Of a stretch of DNA of 64,000 bases, positions 34,464 to 43,481 are shown piece by piece (within the stretch, counting starts at the first letter, position 1; each line of letters begins with the position of its first letter). Both the position numbers and the translations under genes were made by a program. Location of the stretch: the NCBI GenBank assembly GCA_934777505.1, contig CAKVNM010000005.1, positions 1 through 64,000 of the forward strand, written 5' to 3'. Under the pieces are notes generated by a model, which searched no databases, was not told where the DNA came from, and saw only the letters and a list, made by a program, of their open reading frames with translations. Source of the stretch: an uncultured Clostridia bacterium (lineage in GTDB: Bacteria > Bacillota > Clostridia > Christensenellales > UBA1242).

Positions 34464-35138
34464 ATGGGACAAAAAGTTAATCCAAAAGGATTTAGAATTG
34501 GAGTTAACCAAGATTGGTCATCAACTTGGTATGCCGACAAAGCAACTTTTTCTAAATATATTTTAGAAGACAAGAAAATTCGTAACTATATCAACAAAAA
34601 GTATGCTCAATGCGGAATCTCCGAAATAGTTATCGAAAGAACTGAAAACAGACTTACTGTCAATGTATTTGCTTCACGCCCTGGTATGCTTATCGGTGTT
34701 AAAGGTGCAGAAATTGAAGTTATCAAAAAAGCACTTGCAAAACTATCAGACAGTAAAAACATTACACTAAATATCAAGGAAATCAAACATCCTGATATTG
34801 ATGCTAACTTGATTGCACAAAACATTGCTCAACAACTTGAAAAGAGAGTTGCATGGAAGAGAGCCACAAAACAAGCAGTTCAAAAAACCATGAAAGCAGG
34901 AGCAAAGGGTGTAAAAGTTATGGTTAGCGGAAGACTTGGCGGAGCAGAAATTGCTAAGTCAGAACACTACCTTGAAGGTAGCCTACCACTTCAAACATTA
35001 AGAGCAAATATCGACTACGGCTTTGCAGAAGCATTGACAACATTCGGTATTATCGGTGTTAAAGTTTGGGTTTACAAAGGCGAAATTTTAGGTAGCAAAA
35101 CTCCAAAAGAGGAGGTAAATAACGATGTTAATGCCTAA
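34464..35138 (+). CDS. rpsC: 30S ribosomal protein S3 (uS3)
   Basis: 224 residues. mRNA-entry protein with a KH domain (RPGMLIGVKGAEIEVIKKAL, about 73-92) and the RLGGAEIAKSEHYLEGSLPLQTLRA C-terminal core. Overlaps rplP by 14 nt. Confidence 0.98.
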   Translation: MGQKVNPKGFRIGVNQDWSSTWYADKATFSKYILEDKKIRNYINKKYAQCGISEIVIERTENRLTVNVFASRPGMLIGVKGAEIEVIKKALAKLSDSKNITLNIKEIKHPDIDANLIAQNIAQQLEKRVAWKRATKQAVQKTMKAGAKGVKVMVSGRLGGAEIAKSEHYLEGSLPLQTLRANIDYGFAEALTTFGIIGVKVWVYKGEILGSKTPKEEVNNDVNA

Positions 35139-35562
35139 AAGAGTAAAAAGAAGAAAACAAATGCGTGGCAGAATGACAGGTAAGGCAACAAGAGGTAACA
35201 AAATCGCTTACGGCGAATATGGTCTAGTTGCTACTGAGCCAGCATGGATTAAATCAAATCAAATCGAAGCAGCCCGTGTTGCTATGACAAGATTTATTAA
35301 GCGTGGTGGAAAAGTATGGATTGATATTTTCCCTCACAAACCAATCACACAACAACCAGCAGGAACTCGTATGGGTGGTGGTAAAGGTAACGTTGAGTAT
35401 TGGGTAGCAGTTGTTAAACCAGGCAGAGTATTATTTGAAATGGCTGGGGTAACAGAAGATGTTGCAAGAGAAGCACTTAGACTTGCTTCTAACAAACTCC
35501 CAATCAAATGCAAGTTTGTTAAAAAAGAGCAACCAAAACAATTAGAAGGTGGTGCTGAATAA
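35125..35562 (+). CDS. rplP: 50S ribosomal protein L16 (uL16)
   Basis: 145 residues. Contacts A-site tRNA; MPKRVKRRKQMRGRM start and GGGKGNVEYWVAVVKPGRV core. I keep the ATG at 35125 (MLMPKR), as GGAGG (35111-35115) is 9 nt away; the second Met at 35131 would be 15 nt away. Its stop overlaps the rpmC start. Confidence 0.97.
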   Translation: MLMPKRVKRRKQMRGRMTGKATRGNKIAYGEYGLVATEPAWIKSNQIEAARVAMTRFIKRGGKVWIDIFPHKPITQQPAGTRMGGGKGNVEYWVAVVKPGRVLFEMAGVTEDVAREALRLASNKLPIKCKFVKKEQPKQLEGGAE

Positions 35563-35765
35563 TGAAAACTGTAGATTTTAAGAATATGACCACAGCAGAA
35601 CTTAATGACAAATTAAAAGCACTAAAAGTTGAACTTTTCAACTTACGCTTTCAACACGCTACTGGTCAACTAACAAATCCAATGATGTTAAATATTACAA
35701 AAAAGGATATTGCCAAAGTTAAAACTATCTTGAAAGAGAGAGAACTTGCTGGCAAGAATGCATAA
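35562..35765 (+). CDS. rpmC: 50S ribosomal protein L29 (uL29)
   Basis: 67 residues, two-helix protein next to L23 at the tunnel exit. Recognised by LKVELFNLRFQHATGQLTNP. The start is inside the rplP stop (TAATG), so it is translationally coupled. Confidence 0.97.
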   Translation: MKTVDFKNMTTAELNDKLKALKVELFNLRFQHATGQLTNPMMLNITKKDIAKVKTILKERELAGKNA

Positions 35766-35778
35766 GGAGGATTGAACA

Positions 35779-36036
35779 ATGGAAGAACGCAATGAAAGAA
35801 GAAGTAGAACAGGTGTTGTTGTATCTAACAAGATGGACAAAACTGTTACAGTTGCCGTAACAAGCAATGTTAAACACCCTCTTTATGGAAAGGTTGTTAA
35901 GAAAACAAAAAAATTCAAGGCTCATGACGAAAACAATGAGTGCAATATTGGCGATACAGTCGAAATCGTTGAAACAAGACATTTGTCAAAAGACAAATAT
36001 CACAGAGTAAGCAGAATTATTGAAAAGGCAAAATAA
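35779..36036 (+). CDS. rpsQ: 30S ribosomal protein S17 (uS17)
   Basis: 85 residues, OB-fold early 16S binder. Recognised by RRSRTGVVVSNKMDKTVTV, then HPLYGKVVKKTKKFKAHD and the KDKYHRVSRIIEKAK end. AAGGAGG before the ATG. Confidence 0.97.
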   Translation: MEERNERRSRTGVVVSNKMDKTVTVAVTSNVKHPLYGKVVKKTKKFKAHDENNECNIGDTVEIVETRHLSKDKYHRVSRIIEKAK

Positions 36037-36050
36037 GGAGATAAATCAAT

Positions 36051-36419
36051 ATGGTACAACCACAAACAAGACTTAAAGTTGCTGATAACACAGGTGCAAA
36101 AGAAATCATGTGTATTAGACTACTTGGTGGCTCTTTAAGAAAGAGTTCAAATATTGGTGATGTTATTGTTGCCAGTGTTAAATCTGCAATCCCAGGTGGA
36201 GTTGCAAAAAAAGGTGATGTTGTTAAAGCGGTTATCGTTAGAACAACAAAAGGTTTGAAAAGACCAGACGGCTCACACATTCGTTTTGACGACAATGCTG
36301 CCGTAATTATCGACAACAACAAAGAACCAAAAGGAACAAGAATTTTTGGACCAGTTGCAAGAGAACTTCGTGAAAAAGGTTACATGAAAATCGTATCTCT
36401 TGCTCCGGAAGTATTATAG
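36051..36419 (+). CDS. rplN: 50S ribosomal protein L14 (uL14)
   Basis: 122 residues, normal. Subunit-interface protein. MVQPQTRLKVADNTGAKEI start; GGVAKKGDVVKAVIVRT core; ends REKGYMKIVSLAPEVL. AAGGAG upstream. Confidence 0.98.
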   Translation: MVQPQTRLKVADNTGAKEIMCIRLLGGSLRKSSNIGDVIVASVKSAIPGGVAKKGDVVKAVIVRTTKGLKRPDGSHIRFDDNAAVIIDNNKEPKGTRIFGPVARELREKGYMKIVSLAPEVL

Positions 36420-36431
36420 GAGGCTAATTAA

Positions 36432-36977
36432 ATGAAAAGTTTATCAGTTAAACACGGTGATACAGTTTTAGTTATTAGTGGTAAAGATAATGGCAAACTT
36501 GGAAAAGTTAAAGCAGTTAGCCCAAAATCTAACAAAGTTATTGTCGAAGGTGTAAATTTTGTTTCTAAACATCAAAAAGCAAAATCAGCACAAGAAAAAT
36601 CACAAATCATTAAGGCAGAAGCACCATTTGATGCAAGCAATGTTATGGTAGTTTGCCCACACTGCAACAAGGCAACAAGAGTTGCTCACAAAGAAGTTGA
36701 CGGCAAAAACGCTAGAATTTGCAAAAAATGTGGCGAAGCACTTGATGCTAAATTTGTAAAACCAAAGAAAGATAGCAAAAAGGCTGAAACAAAATCAGCA
36801 AAAGCAGAAAAGGTTGAAAAAGTAGAAGAAAAACCAGCAAAGAAAACAACTGCTAAGAAATCTACTGCAAAGACAGCCGAAAAGAAACCAGCAGAAAAGA
36901 AAACAACTGCAAAAAAATCAACAAAAACAGAAGATGCAAAGAAAACAACTACAAAAAAAGCATCTAAAAAGGCTTAA
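36432..36977 (+). CDS. rplX: 50S ribosomal protein L24 (uL24) with long basic tail
   Basis: 181 residues against a usual 100-110. The KOW fold is normal (HGDTVLVISGKDNGKLGKV, 8-26). A zinc site of two CxxC pairs (C75, C78, C97, C100) follows, where many Bacillota have the cysteine-free form. Residues about 110-181 are an added low-complexity tail of Lys, Ala, Thr and Glu with AKK and TTAKK repeats, like a histone-H1 tail. L24 starts 50S assembly; the tail would project near the tunnel exit and may bind rRNA. No frameshift: the tail ends 19 nt before rplE, whose GGGAGG site follows the stop. Confidence 0.96.
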   Translation: MKSLSVKHGDTVLVISGKDNGKLGKVKAVSPKSNKVIVEGVNFVSKHQKAKSAQEKSQIIKAEAPFDASNVMVVCPHCNKATRVAHKEVDGKNARICKKCGEALDAKFVKPKKDSKKAETKSAKAEKVEKVEEKPAKKTTAKKSTAKTAEKKPAEKKTTAKKSTKTEDAKKTTTKKASKKA

Positions 36978-36996
36978 AGGGAGGAATTAGGTAATA

Positions 36997-37548
36997 ATGG
37001 CTAACGAAAAAAATAGATTAGAACAATATTATAAAGAGACAGTTGTGCCAGCCCTTCAAAAAGAGTTTGGTTACAAAAATATCAACGAAGTTCCAAAACT
37101 AGCAAAAGTTGTTTTGAATACTGGACTTGGTGACTGCAAAGATAACAGCAAGAGTTTTAATCTTGCAGTTGAAGAACTTGGCTTGATAGCAGGTCAAAAA
37201 CCACTTGTTATCGAAGCAAAGCACTCAGTTTCTAACTTCAAAATTCATGAAGGACAAAAAATTGGTGCAAAAGTTACACTTCGTGGAAGAAGAATGTATG
37301 AATTTGTGGACAAATTGATTTCAATCGCTTTGCCACGAGTTAGAGATTTTAAAGGTATTAGCAAAAAGGCTTTCGATGGCAGAGGAAACTATGCTCTTGG
37401 AATCAAAGAACAACTAATATTCCCAGAAATTTCTTATGATAAAATCGAAAAAATTAGAGGTTTCGATATTATCTTGGTAACAACAGCAAACACAGATAAG
37501 GAAGCATTATCTCTATTAAGTAATCTTGGCTTCCCATTCATGGATTAG
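36997..37548 (+). CDS. rplE: 50S ribosomal protein L5 (uL5)
   Basis: 183 residues. Binds 5S rRNA in the central protuberance. Recognised by RLEQYYKETVVPALQKEFGY and VRDFKGISKKAFDGRGNY. GGGAGG upstream; 12 nt longer spacing than its neighbours. Confidence 0.98.
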   Translation: MANEKNRLEQYYKETVVPALQKEFGYKNINEVPKLAKVVLNTGLGDCKDNSKSFNLAVEELGLIAGQKPLVIEAKHSVSNFKIHEGQKIGAKVTLRGRRMYEFVDKLISIALPRVRDFKGISKKAFDGRGNYALGIKEQLIFPEISYDKIEKIRGFDIILVTTANTDKEALSLLSNLGFPFMD

Positions 37549-37557
37549 GAGGTTATT

Positions 37558-37743
37558 ATGGCAAGAAAAGCATTAATTAACAAGCAACAATCAAAACAAA
37601 AATTCTCAACAAGAGAATACACTCGTTGCACAATTTGCGGAAGACCTCACGCTGTTTTGAAAAAATATGGTATTTGCAGAGTTTGTTTCAGGAAAATGGC
37701 TAACAATGGCGAAATTCCTGGGGTAAAAAAGGCAAGTTGGTAA
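37558..37743 (+). CDS. rpsZ: 30S ribosomal protein S14, zinc form (uS14 type Z)
   Basis: 61 residues, the short zinc-binding S14. Ligands C24, C27, C40 and C43 are present (CTIC ... CRVC). A longer zinc-free S14 used under zinc starvation is not in this window. GGAGG before the ATG. Confidence 0.97.
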   Translation: MARKALINKQQSKQKFSTREYTRCTICGRPHAVLKKYGICRVCFRKMANNGEIPGVKKASW

Positions 37744-37759
37744 AAGGAGGTAATTAGTT

Positions 37760-38155
37760 ATGACATTTGACCCAATCGCAGATATGCTTACAAGAATTCG
37801 TAATGCACAAACAGCAAAACATGAGACAGTAGAAATACCTGCATCTCAAATTAAAAAAGCAATTGCCGACCTTTTGGTTAGCGAAGGCTACTTACAAAGT
37901 GCAGAAGTTGTAGGCGAAGGCGTTGAAAAGAAAATCGTTGTTACATTAAAGTATGGTATGAACCACACAAAAGTTATCAATGGATTGAAGAGAATTTCAA
38001 CACCAGGACTTAGAATTTATTCAAGCGTTGATGATTTGCCAAGAGTACTAGGTGGTCTTGGAATCGCTATCATCAGCACAAACAAAGGAATCATGACAGA
38101 CAAGCAAGCACGCCAAGCAAAAGTTGGTGGAGAAGTTCTTGCTTATGTATGGTAA
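37760..38155 (+). CDS. rpsH: 30S ribosomal protein S8 (uS8)
   Basis: 131 residues. Central-domain 16S binder and, in E. coli, repressor of the spc operon. DPIADMLTRIRNAQ start and GLGIAIISTNKGIMTDKQAR end. AAAGGAGG upstream. Confidence 0.98.
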   Translation: MTFDPIADMLTRIRNAQTAKHETVEIPASQIKKAIADLLVSEGYLQSAEVVGEGVEKKIVVTLKYGMNHTKVINGLKRISTPGLRIYSSVDDLPRVLGGLGIAIISTNKGIMTDKQARQAKVGGEVLAYVW

Positions 38156-38174
38156 GAAGTAGGAGGAAAATTAT

Positions 38175-38717
38175 ATGTCAAGAATTGGAAAGATGCCTAT
38201 TCACTTACCAGAAGGTGTTAAAGTTGAACAAAACAATAACATCGTTACAGTTAGTGGCAAACTAGGCACACTATCAAGAGAAATTGACTCTAAAATCAAA
38301 TTAGAGCAAAACGGAAACATTGTTACTTTGACTCGTGAAAATGACGAAAACGAAGTTAGAGCAATGCACGGACTTTACAGAGCCCTTATTCACAACATGG
38401 TTGTTGGTGTAACAGAAGGCTTTAAGAAAGTTCTTATCATTAAAGGTATTGGTTACAAACTTGCAAAACAAGGCAACAAACTTGTTATGAATATTGGATT
38501 TTCTAAACCAGTAGAAGTTGTTGAACCAGAAGGTATTAAGATTGACGCTATCGAAGCAGACAAAATTCAAGTATCAGGTATTGATAAAGAACAAGTTGGT
38601 CAAGTAGCAGCAAAAATTAGAGCATTAAAACCTGTTGAACCTTATCATCTTTATGGAATTAGATACATTGATGAAGTTGTTATCCAAAAAGAAGGTAAGA
38701 AAGTAGGTAAGAAGTAA
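38175..38717 (+). CDS. rplF: 50S ribosomal protein L6 (uL6)
   Basis: 180 residues, duplicated fold near the GTPase centre. MSRIGKMPIHLPEGV start; C-terminal LKPVEPYHLYGIRYIDE, a slight variant of the usual PPEPYKGKGIRY segment. AGGAGG upstream. Confidence 0.97.
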   Translation: MSRIGKMPIHLPEGVKVEQNNNIVTVSGKLGTLSREIDSKIKLEQNGNIVTLTRENDENEVRAMHGLYRALIHNMVVGVTEGFKKVLIIKGIGYKLAKQGNKLVMNIGFSKPVEVVEPEGIKIDAIEADKIQVSGIDKEQVGQVAAKIRALKPVEPYHLYGIRYIDEVVIQKEGKKVGKK

Positions 38718-38730
38718 GGAGGAATGAGAA

Positions 38731-39099
38731 ATGAAAAAGAATATTGATAGAAATTCACAAAGATTAATTCGTCACGCAAGAATTAGAAGAAAAATCAGTG
38801 GCACTTCTCTTCGTCCAAGACTTAGCGTATATCGTTCAACAAGCGAAATCTACTGTCAAATTATTGATGACGAAAACATGACAACACTTGTTAGTGCAAG
38901 TTCAAAAGAAAAAGAACTCGCTAGCAAATTGAACGGTAAAACAAAATCAGAGCAAGCAAGAATTATTGGCGAAACCGTTGCAGTTAGAGCCCTAGAAAAG
39001 AAGATTGAAAATGTTGTATTTGATAGAGGCGGTTACATCTACGCAGGTAGAATTAAACAAGTTGCAGAAGGTGCCAGAGTTGCTGGCTTGAAGTTTTAG
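38731..39099 (+). CDS. rplR: 50S ribosomal protein L18 (uL18)
   Basis: 122 residues. 5S-binding partner of L5. RLIRHARIRRKISGTSLRPRL start and VVFDRGGYIYAGRIKQVAEGAR end. AAGGAGG upstream. Confidence 0.97.
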   Translation: MKKNIDRNSQRLIRHARIRRKISGTSLRPRLSVYRSTSEIYCQIIDDENMTTLVSASSKEKELASKLNGKTKSEQARIIGETVAVRALEKKIENVVFDRGGYIYAGRIKQVAEGARVAGLKF

Positions 39100-39108
39100 G
39101 AGGATACA

Positions 39109-39618
39109 ATGGCTAAAAGAGAAGATAGAAAATTCCAAAGAGAAGAATCTGATATCGATAAAAGAGTTATCTCTATCCGCCGTGTTACAAAGGTAGTTAA
39201 GGGTGGTAGAACACTTTCTTTCGCAGTAACAATGGTTGTAGGTAACAAAAAAGGCAAAGTTGGCATTGGTAGCGGAAAGGCTGGCGATACAACTGCTGCA
39301 ATCGAAAAAGCATTCCAAAACGGAAAGAAAAACATGGTTGATGTTGCATTACTTGGCACATCAATTCCACACGAAACCATTGGTAAGTTTGGTAAGTCAT
39401 CAGTATTGTTAAGACCAGCAGCAGAAGGTACAGGAGTTATTGCAGGTGGTGCTGTAAGAGCAGTTGTAGACCTTGCTGGAATTAAAGATATTGTTAGCAA
39501 AACTCACGGCTCTCGTAATAAAATCAATGTTGTTAAAGCAACACTTAATGGTTTATTAAGTCTAAAAACAAAACAACAAATTGCTACACTTCGTGGCAAG
39601 ACTGTTGAAGAGTTATAA
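39109..39618 (+). CDS. rpsE: 30S ribosomal protein S5 (uS5)
   Basis: 169 residues. Accuracy and mRNA-helicase protein. RVTKVVKGGRTLSFAVTMVV, the spectinomycin loop region, is complete. Ends within the normal range. AGGAGG upstream. Confidence 0.98.
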   Translation: MAKREDRKFQREESDIDKRVISIRRVTKVVKGGRTLSFAVTMVVGNKKGKVGIGSGKAGDTTAAIEKAFQNGKKNMVDVALLGTSIPHETIGKFGKSSVLLRPAAEGTGVIAGGAVRAVVDLAGIKDIVSKTHGSRNKINVVKATLNGLLSLKTKQQIATLRGKTVEEL

Positions 39619-39629
39619 GCGAGGTTAAT

Positions 39630-39821
39630 ATGGCAAAAGAAAGTAAAAAATTAAAGGTAACTTTTATTAGAAGTACAATCGCTTTTAATCATAAACACGA
39701 CAAAGTTTTGGAAAGTCTAGGATTGCACAAACTTGGCGATACTAACATTCTTCCAGATAACGAAGCAATTCGTGGAATGATTTTTAAGGTTCAACACTTT
39801 GTAAAAGTAGAAAATGTATAA
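39630..39821 (+). CDS. rpmD: 50S ribosomal protein L30 (uL30)
   Basis: 63 residues, normal. KVTFIRSTIAFNHKHDKVLESLGLHKLGD is the family core. GCGAGG serves as ribosome site. Confidence 0.96.
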   Translation: MAKESKKLKVTFIRSTIAFNHKHDKVLESLGLHKLGDTNILPDNEAIRGMIFKVQHFVKVENV

Positions 39822-39837
39822 GGAGGAGGAATAAAGC

Positions 39838-40281
39838 ATGAAATTGAACGAATTATCTCCTGCTCCAAACTCTAAAAAAGCGGTTCGCCGTTTGGGTAGA
39901 GGAACAGGTTCAGGATTAGGAAAAACATCAGGCAAGGGTCAAAAAGGTCAAAACAGCCGTTCAGGCGGTGGAGTTAGACCTGGTTTTGAAGGTGGACAAA
40001 TGCCACTTCTAAGAAGACTCCCAAAGATGGGCTTTACAAATCATTTTAGAAGAGAATACACAACAATCAATGTTTCTGCATTGGAAAAATACGAAAACGG
40101 AACAGTTGTTGATATCAATCTTTTAAAGAAAGATGGTTTGATTAACAAAGTTAATGCTGCTGGCTTAAAGGTTCTTGGAGACGGAAGTTTGACAAAGAAC
40201 TTGACAGTTAGAGCAAACAAGTTCACTGAGTCTGCAATTCAAAAAATTAAACAAGCAGGCGGAAGTATTGAGGTGTTATAA
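39838..40281 (+). CDS. rplO: 50S ribosomal protein L15 (uL15)
   Basis: 147 residues. Late-assembly protein with the Gly/Arg/Lys-rich extended N-terminus (GRGTGSGLGKTSGKGQKGQ). Ends in IKQAGGSIEVL; its stop overlaps the secY start (TAATG). Confidence 0.98.
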   Translation: MKLNELSPAPNSKKAVRRLGRGTGSGLGKTSGKGQKGQNSRSGGGVRPGFEGGQMPLLRRLPKMGFTNHFRREYTTINVSALEKYENGTVVDINLLKKDGLINKVNAAGLKVLGDGSLTKNLTVRANKFTESAIQKIKQAGGSIEVL

Positions 40282-41576
40282 TGTTTAGAACTCTTATTGA
40301 TGCCTTTAAAAACAAGGACATACGAAAGAAAATTTTTATAACATTAGGACTATTACTCATATTTAGACTAGGTTGCTGGATTCCTGTCCCTGGACTAAAT
40401 CCAGAAACTTTCAAAAGCGCAGTAGGAACAGAAGGTCAAACTTTCTTGCAACTACTTAGCGGAATTAGTGGCGGAGCGTTGTCGCAAGGTGCATTGCTTG
40501 CCCTTGGCGTTTCTCCATACATTAGTGCATCAATTATTGTGCAACTACTTGCTATGGCAATTCCACCACTAGAAAGACTTTCTAAGCAAGGCGAAGAAGG
40601 TAGAAAAAAACTTGCAAATATCACAAAATGGACAACACTTTTGCTAGGTCTAGCCCAAGCAACTGGTATCGTTGTTGCATTTGGTGAAAGCGGATTAAAA
40701 AATGTGTTTATGGGCGCTCCAATTTGGATTACAGGTGCTTGCGTTGTCTTGATTTTGACAGCAGGTTCAATGTTTACTTATTGGCTAGGCGAAAAGATTA
40801 CAGAAGTTGGCATCGGCAACGGTGTTTCACTACTAATCTTTGTTGGTATTTTGAGTACCGCAGCAACACAATTTTACGCTTCACTCAAAACAGCATTCAC
40901 ATCAAACATTGATGAATTGTGGCAAATTTTGATTTTCTTGGTTGTTTTGATTTTGATTTTCGCTCTTATCGTTATGATGGACGGAGCAGAAAGAAAAGTT
41001 AAAGTTCAATATGCTAAGCAAATCAAGGGCAGAAAGATGTATGGCGGACAAAGCACATTTATTCCAATTAGAATGATGGGCACAGGTGTTATGCCAATTA
41101 TCTTTGCGATGAGTTTCTTGTCGTTCCCACAAATCATTATGAGTATTGTTGCTCCAACAAGTGATGCATCAAAATGGTATTCCACATATATGGGCGCTGG
41201 CTCATGGGTATATTCTGTTGTAGTAGGGTTATTGATTTTGTTCTTTGCGTATTTCTACGCATCAATGAGTTTCAATCCAGAAGATGTTTCAAAACAAATT
41301 CAATCAAATGGTGGATTTATTCCTGGAACAAGACCTGGAAAACCAACAGCGGATTATCTAAGAAAAATCAGCAACAGAATCACATTGTTTGGTGCAATAT
41401 TCCTAGCATTTATTGCTATTGTTCCAACACTTGTGTTCAAAGCAATTGGTTCAGGCGGACTTATCAACGCATTCAGTGCAACTGGTATGATTATCGTAGT
41501 TGGTGTGGCACTAGAAGTTAACAAGCAACTTGAACAACAACTATTGCTTAAAAATTATCGTGGATTCTTAAAATAA
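40281..41576 (+). CDS. secY: Protein translocase subunit SecY
   Basis: 431 residues, ten membrane helices expected. The start FRTLIDAFKNKDIRKKIFITL, the plug region after helix 1 (LLQLLSGISGGALSQGALLALGVSPYI type segment) and the C-terminal NPEDVSKQIQSNGGFIPG with RPGKPTADYL are typical. Forms the export channel with SecE and SecG, which are not in the window. Translationally coupled to rplO. Confidence 0.98.
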   Translation: MFRTLIDAFKNKDIRKKIFITLGLLLIFRLGCWIPVPGLNPETFKSAVGTEGQTFLQLLSGISGGALSQGALLALGVSPYISASIIVQLLAMAIPPLERLSKQGEEGRKKLANITKWTTLLLGLAQATGIVVAFGESGLKNVFMGAPIWITGACVVLILTAGSMFTYWLGEKITEVGIGNGVSLLIFVGILSTAATQFYASLKTAFTSNIDELWQILIFLVVLILIFALIVMMDGAERKVKVQYAKQIKGRKMYGGQSTFIPIRMMGTGVMPIIFAMSFLSFPQIIMSIVAPTSDASKWYSTYMGAGSWVYSVVVGLLILFFAYFYASMSFNPEDVSKQIQSNGGFIPGTRPGKPTADYLRKISNRITLFGAIFLAFIAIVPTLVFKAIGSGGLINAFSATGMIIVVGVALEVNKQLEQQLLLKNYRGFLK

Positions 41577-41592
41577 AAAAGCGGAGTTTTAT

Positions 41593-42213
41593 ATGAACAT
41601 AGTTTTAGTGGGTGCTCCACTTTCGGGTAAGGGTACGCAAGCAGAACTTATTAGTAAGAATTTTGACTTGGTGCATATTTCGATAGGCGATGTGTTTAGA
41701 GAAATAAAAGGTCAAAATACTCCACTTGGTAGTTTGGTTAACAGTTATGTTTCAAAAGCAAAACTTGTTCCAGACGATGTCACCATTAAGGTTTTGAAGG
41801 AAAAACTGTCCACAATTCCGCATAAAAATGGCGTGTTGTTGGACGGTTTCCCAAGAACTTTATATCAAGCACAACAGTTAGACAACTTTTTAAAGATTGA
41901 TGCAGTGGTCTACTTAGATGTTAGTTTGGACAGTGTTCTAAAACGCATCGAAAATAGATATGTCTGCTCGGTTTGTAAAAAAACTAACACAGCACAAAAC
42001 AAATTAATTCCTTGCATTTATTGTGGCGGAACGCTTGAAAAAAGAGCGGACGATTCGCCCAAAACCGTAAGGAGTAGGTTTAAAGAGTTTGAGTTATTTA
42101 CTCAGCCAGTTATAGATTACTATAATTCCAAGCAAAAACTAATTTTAATACATGGTCACAAATCTATGCACGAAGTTTTTGAAGACATAAAGGTTAAATT
42201 AGAGGCATTATGA
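41593..42213 (+). CDS. adk: Adenylate kinase, zinc LID form
   Basis: 206 residues. P-loop GAPLSGKGT (7-15), where most have GAPGAGKGT, then the AMP-binding DGFPRTLYQA. The LID domain has four cysteines (CSVC and CIYC), a structural zinc site as in many Gram-positive enzymes. The catalytic ISIGDVFR replaces the usual ISTGD. Interconverts ATP, AMP and ADP. GCGGAG upstream; 4-nt overlap with map (ATGA). Confidence 0.96.
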   Translation: MNIVLVGAPLSGKGTQAELISKNFDLVHISIGDVFREIKGQNTPLGSLVNSYVSKAKLVPDDVTIKVLKEKLSTIPHKNGVLLDGFPRTLYQAQQLDNFLKIDAVVYLDVSLDSVLKRIENRYVCSVCKKTNTAQNKLIPCIYCGGTLEKRADDSPKTVRSRFKEFELFTQPVIDYYNSKQKLILIHGHKSMHEVFEDIKVKLEAL

Positions 42214-42956
42214 TACATTTAAAAACAGCAAAACAAATTGAACTAATGAAAATGGCAGGACAAATCACAATCGGTGCAATAAACGAAGTTGGCAAGCACA
42301 TCAAAGCGGGTGTTACAACTTTGGAACTTGACCAGATTGCCGAAGATTACATTCGTAGCCACGGTGCAATTCCAAGTTGCAAGGGATATGAAGGTTATCC
42401 AGCAACAATTTGTGCAAGCGTTAACGAAGTGGTTGTTCATGGCATTCCATCTCAAAGCGTTGTTTTAAAAGAAGGCGACATAATCAGCATTGATTGTGTG
42501 GCATACATTCATGGCTTTCATGGAGATGCAACAAGGACTTTCGCAGTTGGAAAAATTAGTCCAGAAAAGCAAAAACTTATTGATGTAACACAGCAAGCGT
42601 TCTTTGAAGGACTTAAAGCCGTAAAGGTTGGCGGTCACATTGGAGATATTAGCGAAGCAATACAAAAATATGTTGAATCAAATGGCTTCTCGATTGTTAG
42701 GGAAATGGTTGGTCACGGCATTGGAAAAGAGATGCACGAAGACCCACAAGTTCCAAACTACGGTCACAAAAATTTTGGAGATAAAATAGAAAACGGGCTT
42801 TGTATTGCCATAGAACCTATGGTTAATATGGGCAGGAAAGAAATCGCAGTCAAACGCGATGGTTGGACTTGTGTTACAAGAGATGGCAAGCCATCTTGTC
42901 ACTACGAAAACACGATTGCGGTTATTGACGGCAAAGTAGAAATTTTAACAATGTAA
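42210..42956 (+). CDS. map: Methionine aminopeptidase, type I
   Basis: 248 residues. Removes initiator Met. Metal ligands are seen in HGFHGDATRTFAVG (Asp pair), MVGHGIGKEMHEDPQVPNYG (His), CIAIEPMV (Glu) and HYENTIAV (Glu). No N-terminal zinc-finger extension. Coupled to adk. Confidence 0.97.
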   Translation: MIHLKTAKQIELMKMAGQITIGAINEVGKHIKAGVTTLELDQIAEDYIRSHGAIPSCKGYEGYPATICASVNEVVVHGIPSQSVVLKEGDIISIDCVAYIHGFHGDATRTFAVGKISPEKQKLIDVTQQAFFEGLKAVKVGGHIGDISEAIQKYVESNGFSIVREMVGHGIGKEMHEDPQVPNYGHKNFGDKIENGLCIAIEPMVNMGRKEIAVKRDGWTCVTRDGKPSCHYENTIAVIDGKVEILTM

Positions 42957-42965
42957 AAGGATAAT

Positions 42966-43247
42966 ATGAGAAAAGTATTTTCTGTTGGAGAAATTGTTGA
43001 AAGCATCAAAGGTAGAGATAAAACAAATCTGTTCTTGATTTATAAAATAGAATGTGATAAAATATATCTCGTCAATGGTGATAACAGACTAATTTGCAAA
43101 CCTAAAATCAAAAATGCAAATCATATCGCATCAACAGGTGTGGTAGTAGAAAATTTGAAACAAAAAATTTTAGAAGGAAAAAATGTTTTTGATGCGGAAA
43201 TATTTAGCGCACTCAAAAAATACAAGCAAAATTTAAAAGGAGAATAG
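42966..43247 (+). CDS. KOW-domain RNA-binding protein (L14e-like)
   Basis: 93 residues. The VFSVGEIVESIKGRDKTNLFLIYKI start is the KOW/SH3-like fold of archaeal and eukaryal L14e-type proteins; this small protein is commonly found between map and infA in Clostridia. Probably binds RNA or the ribosome; role unproven. AAGGA upstream. Confidence 0.8.
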   Translation: MRKVFSVGEIVESIKGRDKTNLFLIYKIECDKIYLVNGDNRLICKPKIKNANHIASTGVVVENLKQKILEGKNVFDAEIFSALKKYKQNLKGE

Positions 43248-43249
43248 TT

Positions 43250-43468
43250 ATGCCAAAGGAAGATTGCCTAGAACTAGAAGGCGTGGTAACCGACATTCAA
43301 AGAGATGATATCAAAATCAAACTTTCAAACGGTGTTGTTATTACTGGTTATCTAGCAGGTAAACTTAGAATCAATAACATTAGAATTCTTATCGGCGACA
43401 AAGTCAAGGTGGAAATGAGTCCATACGACCTAACTCGTGGAAGAATTATATGGCGAGCAAAAAACTAA
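43250..43468 (+). CDS. infA: Translation initiation factor IF-1
   Basis: 72 residues, a single OB (S1-like) fold: KEDCLELEGVVTDIQRDD, GHLAGKLR-type segment GYLAGKLRINNIRIL and DLTRGRIIWRAK end. AAAGGAG upstream, 2-nt gap to the KOW gene. Confidence 0.96.
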   Translation: MPKEDCLELEGVVTDIQRDDIKIKLSNGVVITGYLAGKLRINNIRILIGDKVKVEMSPYDLTRGRIIWRAKN

Positions 43469-43481
43469 AAAGGAGAAAATT

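Noticed and set aside
36780..36974. Lys/Ala repeat region of rplX as a frameshift artefact
   Set aside because: The frame stays open with codon use like the rest of the gene, ends at a normal distance before rplE, and the encoded pattern is coherent.
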